64,000 bases of DNA, taken from positions 143,787,640 to 143,851,639 of the forward strand of contig CM043955.1 of assembly GCA_014529385.2 (NCBI GenBank). Reading direction: 5' to 3'. Each line of letters opens with the position of its first letter. The stretch's first letter is position 1. Origin of the DNA: Adiantum capillus-veneris (taxonomy: Eukaryota; Streptophyta; Polypodiopsida; Polypodiales; Pteridaceae). This document shows, piece after piece, positions 60,700 to 64,000 of this stretch. The position numbers and the translations under genes are program-made. A model generated the notes under the pieces. The model saw only the letters and a list, made by a program, of their open reading frames with translations, did no database searches and was not told where the DNA came from.

Positions 60700-61079
60700 T
60701 AAACTTGAGAAAAGAGTCGCAAGAATTCTTTCATGTGTTAGTCGCTCTTTTCTTTGAGGGCTTTGTTCTCGCGATCAAATTCGGCTTTGTTTCCTTGGCT
60801 TCTAAGCGTGCTTGCTCGTGCTCACGCTCTATAGCTGCCCTTCGTTCTTCATAGGCCTTTCTTTCTAATTCTCTTTAGGCTTTTCTTTCTTCGCGTTCTA
60901 ACTGTCTTTCCATGAACAACTGCTTCAACTCCTCCATAGGAGTTAGTGCAATCCTTGTCGTAGATGGGAAAGGGGGGGGGGGGGTCGGAAAAACCTCCTG
61001 GTGGGGAAAATTCTTCTTCACCTCTCTCATGCTCATCACCTCCAAGCGAAGTATCCATTCCGTTTCGAGTGATGATCAT
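60700..61079 (-). pseudogene. gag-like N-terminal fragment in element X
   Basis: The start MIITRNGMDTSLGGDEHERG (61079) is followed by a Pro-rich segment. In a second frame, MEELKQLFMERQLEREERKA, a TAG, then RELERKAYEERRAAIE form a charged coiled coil. No zinc knuckle and no pol. The position right after the PBS suggests the beginning of gag. Broken by a G/C-run (60965-60983), where the frame changes. Confidence 0.5.
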
Positions 61080-61528
61080 TCTGAAGTCGTGGGTTCTTGT
61101 GGGTTCTTGTGGTCTTGAGTTCTTAAGTTAACGAGGAACTTGGGTTCTTGGGGGTCTTGGTTCTTGAGGTTCTTGAGGTTTTCTTTAGCTTGCAAATCGC
61201 GTTTGAGAAGGATCTTCTCTTCACCCGAGTTCTACTCTTTTCTGCGGGCGCACCACTAGGCGGCCTTGCGCTCACACCAAGATTGCTTTTTCCCACCTCA
61301 AGTCGATTGGCCGCCCGCTAAGTGCACGGTCCGCTCTCAATGAGTAAAAAGAGACACAAGGGGAGGTTGGACAAGCCCTTCTTTCTTGGGATTCCTGTCA
61401 CTCTTCAACAAAACACGATTAGGAATCGACACGCCCAAGCGAACTTGGGTTCGTGCGACCTCAACAAGCAAAAAAAATTCTTGTGGTTCTTATGGTTCTT
61501 TCCTTGAGTGATACAGAACACTGCCAAA

Positions 61529-61540
61529 GCTCTGATACCA
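61529..61540 (-). other. Primer-binding site of element X (tRNA-Met type)
   Basis: The minus strand reads TGGTATCAGAGC, one base from the LTR end CA. Confidence 0.92.
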
Positions 61541-61541
61541 A

Positions 61542-61909
61542 TGTTAGGTGCAGCGGAATGATTGTTTGCGCTTTGCTCAAGATGAGTGCTCCGAACTGTG
61601 CTCAAGGGATCCTTTTAGTTCTTATGGAAGGGAGAGCCTTCCATTCTTAATGGAAACTGCTATGATCACAAACAAAGTGAATGGACACTGTGCGTGCAAG
61701 TGTATGAGATTGAGAGATAGAGAGAGAAGAGAGATACCACACCAGAGACGACGTAAAACCCTCCTCTGAAGGCCCCACTCTCGTCAGCGAGAGTAGTCTA
61801 CTTTTTGATTGCACAAAGTGGTACAATGACGATGCATTGGACTGATGCAACCTAGGCCTATGTCGATGACGACAACGACTCTAGGGCTGAAATCTGTGTT
61901 TTTCTATCT
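61542..61909 (-). repeat. 5' LTR of element X, 3'-proximal 368 bp
   Basis: Matches 58869-59231 base for base with few changes, up to TGTTTTTCTATCTG. Then the Y repeat begins. Confidence 0.92.
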
Positions 61910-61998
61910 GTCACAAACGGGAGCGCATAACAATATAAAATACATTCGGATAAATAGACTTTATCACTTAGTACTGAAGCCAAAGGATATAGAGAGAA

Positions 61999-62043
<45 letters not shown>

Positions 62044-62830
62044 GTGAGAAGATCGACACAGTACTGGGGACCAGAAGATGGGCTGGTCCTCCCCCCCCCC
62101 CCGTAATAGTATCTTTATTACTGAGGAGAAGTCTATACAAGCACTTGAACCGAACGTATTACCATGTTCGTTCTAGAATAAGACTTGATGATTCCCGAAA
62201 GCCTCGGCTTCCGATTCCTAGGGCAAAACCCTATTCCAAGGAACTTTCGTTCCTTATTCCAAATCCTTGAGAACCAAGGTTCTCGCCTCTGGATCACACC
62301 TTCTAGACTCAGGGCATGGCATCCCTGCAACTCTTTTCCGACTCTCTTTCCAGAGTCCTGTTCCTGCAGAATAACTCAGCTTTCTTGGACACGAAGTCCT
62401 TTCCTTGGGAATTTCAACTTCCGGATCACATCTCGAGAGTCTACCTCTCTTCAATCCGTGGATCTGCTTCCCAAACTTGGGTACGAAACCCTTGGGCTAA
62501 TCTAGCTCTAGTTCCTCAGAGCGCTTTCTCCTGCAGAGGCTCATGCTTTCCTCTGCTCCTACTCCCTCACGAAGAGGAAGTACACCTGTAATCAAATACT
62601 CAAGGATCATAACATGAAAATCGTTACCTTCAAAGTCTCGACGCTCGAAACGCAACTCGGTTCTCGAAAAAGGCAATTCCCCGGAAGAGATCTCTGCATA
62701 GAAAATCCTCTCTTCCAATCCTACACACAAAAGAGGTGTTCTTGGGTTCCTTCTCGTAAATCAGCCCCTTCTATGACGTTTATGGGCTGAAAACAGAGAA
62801 AAACAGCAGCTTGTCGCAATGAAAACACGC
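61908..62830 (-). repeat. LTR-like repeat family Y, copy B, inserted in X's 5' LTR
   Basis: Starts TGTCACAAACGGGAG at the break in X's LTR. Contains (GA)n at 61997-62036, a C12 run near 62090 and blocks shared with 58160-58770. The far end and target-site duplication were not found. Confidence 0.6.
61997..62036 (+). repeat. (GA)n microsatellite in Y copy B
   Basis: About 20 GA units. Confidence 0.95.
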
Positions 62831-63489
62831 TCCATAGGCACTTCTTCGCGAGGGAACTCGTGCCCTAGGTCTTGACGACATCTAGTACACTTGGGGCAGC
62901 CATGGGCATCACCGGCAACGTCTTCTTTACGGCTGAAATCTGCAGCAGCATCTCCTCCTTGCAAAGATTGGTCTTTTTTTCTGAGTGAGGGCATGTGATA
63001 CTATTATAGCTCCTAGCCACAAGCACGAATAGTTGCTCGCGTAGATATCGCAACCGTTTTGTTTTTTTTTCAAATTTTTTTTCTTTTCTTTTTTTTTCAC
63101 CGTTCTGCTAGAAAAAGAGAGAGAAAACGCTGGCTGATCTGTTGCCTTATTTATCAGATGGCTGCCCACTTATTAAATGGGCGGCCGGCGTATTTTAAAA
63201 ATAGTCTGAACCTGCCCCAAAACTCAATAAAACCTTATAAGTTAAAAACAATGCTTTCACAGCACTTCCCAGGCGTCCCTGGATGCAATCACATGCACAG
63301 TTGCAATGCAGACATAGACTTCCTCGCAGGAAAGCATCTGCTTTCCCGAAAAGCAATCCCGCTTTCTCAGAAAGCATTTGTTTTTCCTCAAAGTTTCCTT
63401 TGAACCCATCTTCATTCAAGTGCTTGCTTTTCCTTGTGCACAATTCTAACACAGTTCGGAATTTCCTCCCGACTATGGATATTCCCTTT
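62831..63489. other. Non-coding, no gene recognised
   Basis: A poly-T/TTC stretch lies at 63057-63098, and GAAAACGCTGGCTGATCTG at about 63125 recalls the X-family LTR. Repeated AAAGCA/TTTCCC phrases occur at 63330-63400. Confidence 0.4.
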
Positions 63490-63760
63490 CCGATGCACCC
63501 GTCACCCACCTTGTGACGCATCAGGATTACCCATCACCTGGTCCTTTCCTACCGAACTTACGGTACAATCTCCTTCACGATGCTCTATGTCACCCATCCT
63601 ATGACGCATCATAGATGTCTGTTCCCGGATGGTCGGATACTTCTTCCCGATGCTCCCTGTCACCCATCCGATGTGACGCATCAAAAGTACCCGTTCTTGG
63701 TGGCCTTACAAATATTCTCTTTCACAATGCTCCCGTCAATACTCTGAATGACGCACTAGG
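63490..63760 (+). repeat. Degenerate tandem repeat with TGACGCATCA core, four copies
   Basis: CGATGCTCC...GTCACCCATCC...TGACGCATCA at about 63491, 63578, 63648 and 63726 (spacings 87, 70 and 78 bp). The TGACGCA core resembles plant bZIP/TGA-factor sites. Confidence 0.75.
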
Positions 63761-63795
63761 AATATTCTGTACTCGGATGTCTCCAGTGAGAGTAA

Positions 63796-63905
63796 CCCTC
63801 TCACTTAAAATTCCAATAATACATTTAGAATTATTTTTCCTCGGTGTTCTAAGCGAGAAAACCCTCTCACTTATAAATCCAATAATTCATTTAGAATTAT
63901 TTTTC
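63796..63905 (+). repeat. 66-bp tandem repeat, two units
   Basis: CCCTCTCACTTA...AATCCAATAAT...TTTAGAATTATTTTTC at 63796 and 63862; a third CCCTCTCACTTATAG lies near 63932. Confidence 0.85.
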
Positions 63906-64000
63906 TGTCAGATAAAGCCAATTTGGCAACATCCCTCTCACTTATAGACAGTTGTCCTCAACTATAGAGGTCCAACTGAACTGCCAAGGAGAAATTGGAA

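Larger units (their letters stand above)
58869..61909 (-). mobile_element. Compact LTR element X (non-autonomous; 5' LTR broken at 61909)
   Basis: 3' LTR 58869-60032, polypurine tract 60033-60045, interior 60046-61528, tRNA-Met PBS 61529-61540 and 5' LTR from 61542, cut at 61909 by another repeat. The interior is about 1.5 kb, too small for pol, so X is a deletion derivative or non-autonomous (LARD/TR-GAG-like) element. Confidence 0.85.

Overview
This window is nuclear DNA of a land plant with a large, transposon-rich genome. The evidence is several families of Ty3/gypsy and Ty1/copia LTR retrotransposons, a LINE fragment, very long (GT)n and (GA)n microsatellites that sit inside LTRs, and one spliced host gene with GT-AG introns that matches the plant ACT-domain-repeat (ACR11/ACR12-type) family. 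I cannot name the species. Fern, lycophyte, gymnosperm or a large angiosperm genome all remain possible. No bacterial operon, CRISPR array, rRNA or tRNA gene was found.

Layout. 1-5.5 kb: the 5' part of a decayed minus-strand Ty3/gypsy element (G1: 5' LTR with TATA box, gag, protease, RT, RNase H, start of integrase), running off the left edge. 6.6-6.8 kb: a 200-bp GT/GA microsatellite. 7.69-25.57 kb: one complete 17.9-kb LTR retrotransposon on the minus strand (R1), bounded by a GCAGC target-site duplication, with 0.9-kb LTRs, a tRNA-Asp-type primer-binding site and a polypurine tract. Inside it are a gag, an integrase, a protease that lies after the integrase, no reverse transcriptase that I can find, a long 3' ORF of unknown function, and two arrays of a 20-22-bp palindrome spaced about 285 bp apart. 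25.6-29.3 kb: plus-strand decayed coding DNA of unknown type and a copia gag scrap. 30.9-40.2 kb: a plus-strand Ty3/gypsy relic (RT, RNase H, integrase) broken by insertions. One of these is a gag-only copia element (36.5-40.1 kb, TSD GTAGA), whose own 5' LTR is broken by a LINE 3' fragment. 41.2-43.0 kb: a plus-strand relic. 43.0-about 47 kb: a second minus-strand Ty3/gypsy element (G3), cut off inside RT. 47.2-51.3 kb: mostly featureless.

51.29-52.09 kb (minus): the last five exons of an ACT-domain regulator gene, the only clear host gene. Its upstream exons are not recognisable in the TE-filled DNA that follows, so the gene is either 5'-truncated or has a very long intron. 53-64 kb: a mosaic of LTRs and short non-autonomous elements. 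It holds three copies of a TATA-bearing repeat, a protease fragment, a lone LTR, a compact element (X, 58.87-61.9 kb) with PPT, PBS and 1.16-kb LTR but only 1.5 kb of interior, and a further LTR family inserted in X's 5' LTR.

Most of the window is retroelement sediment in which relative insertion order can be read from nesting. The least ordinary parts are R1 (palindrome arrays in front of two separate coding modules, an unknown long 3' ORF and an unusual domain order) and the isolated ACT gene end.
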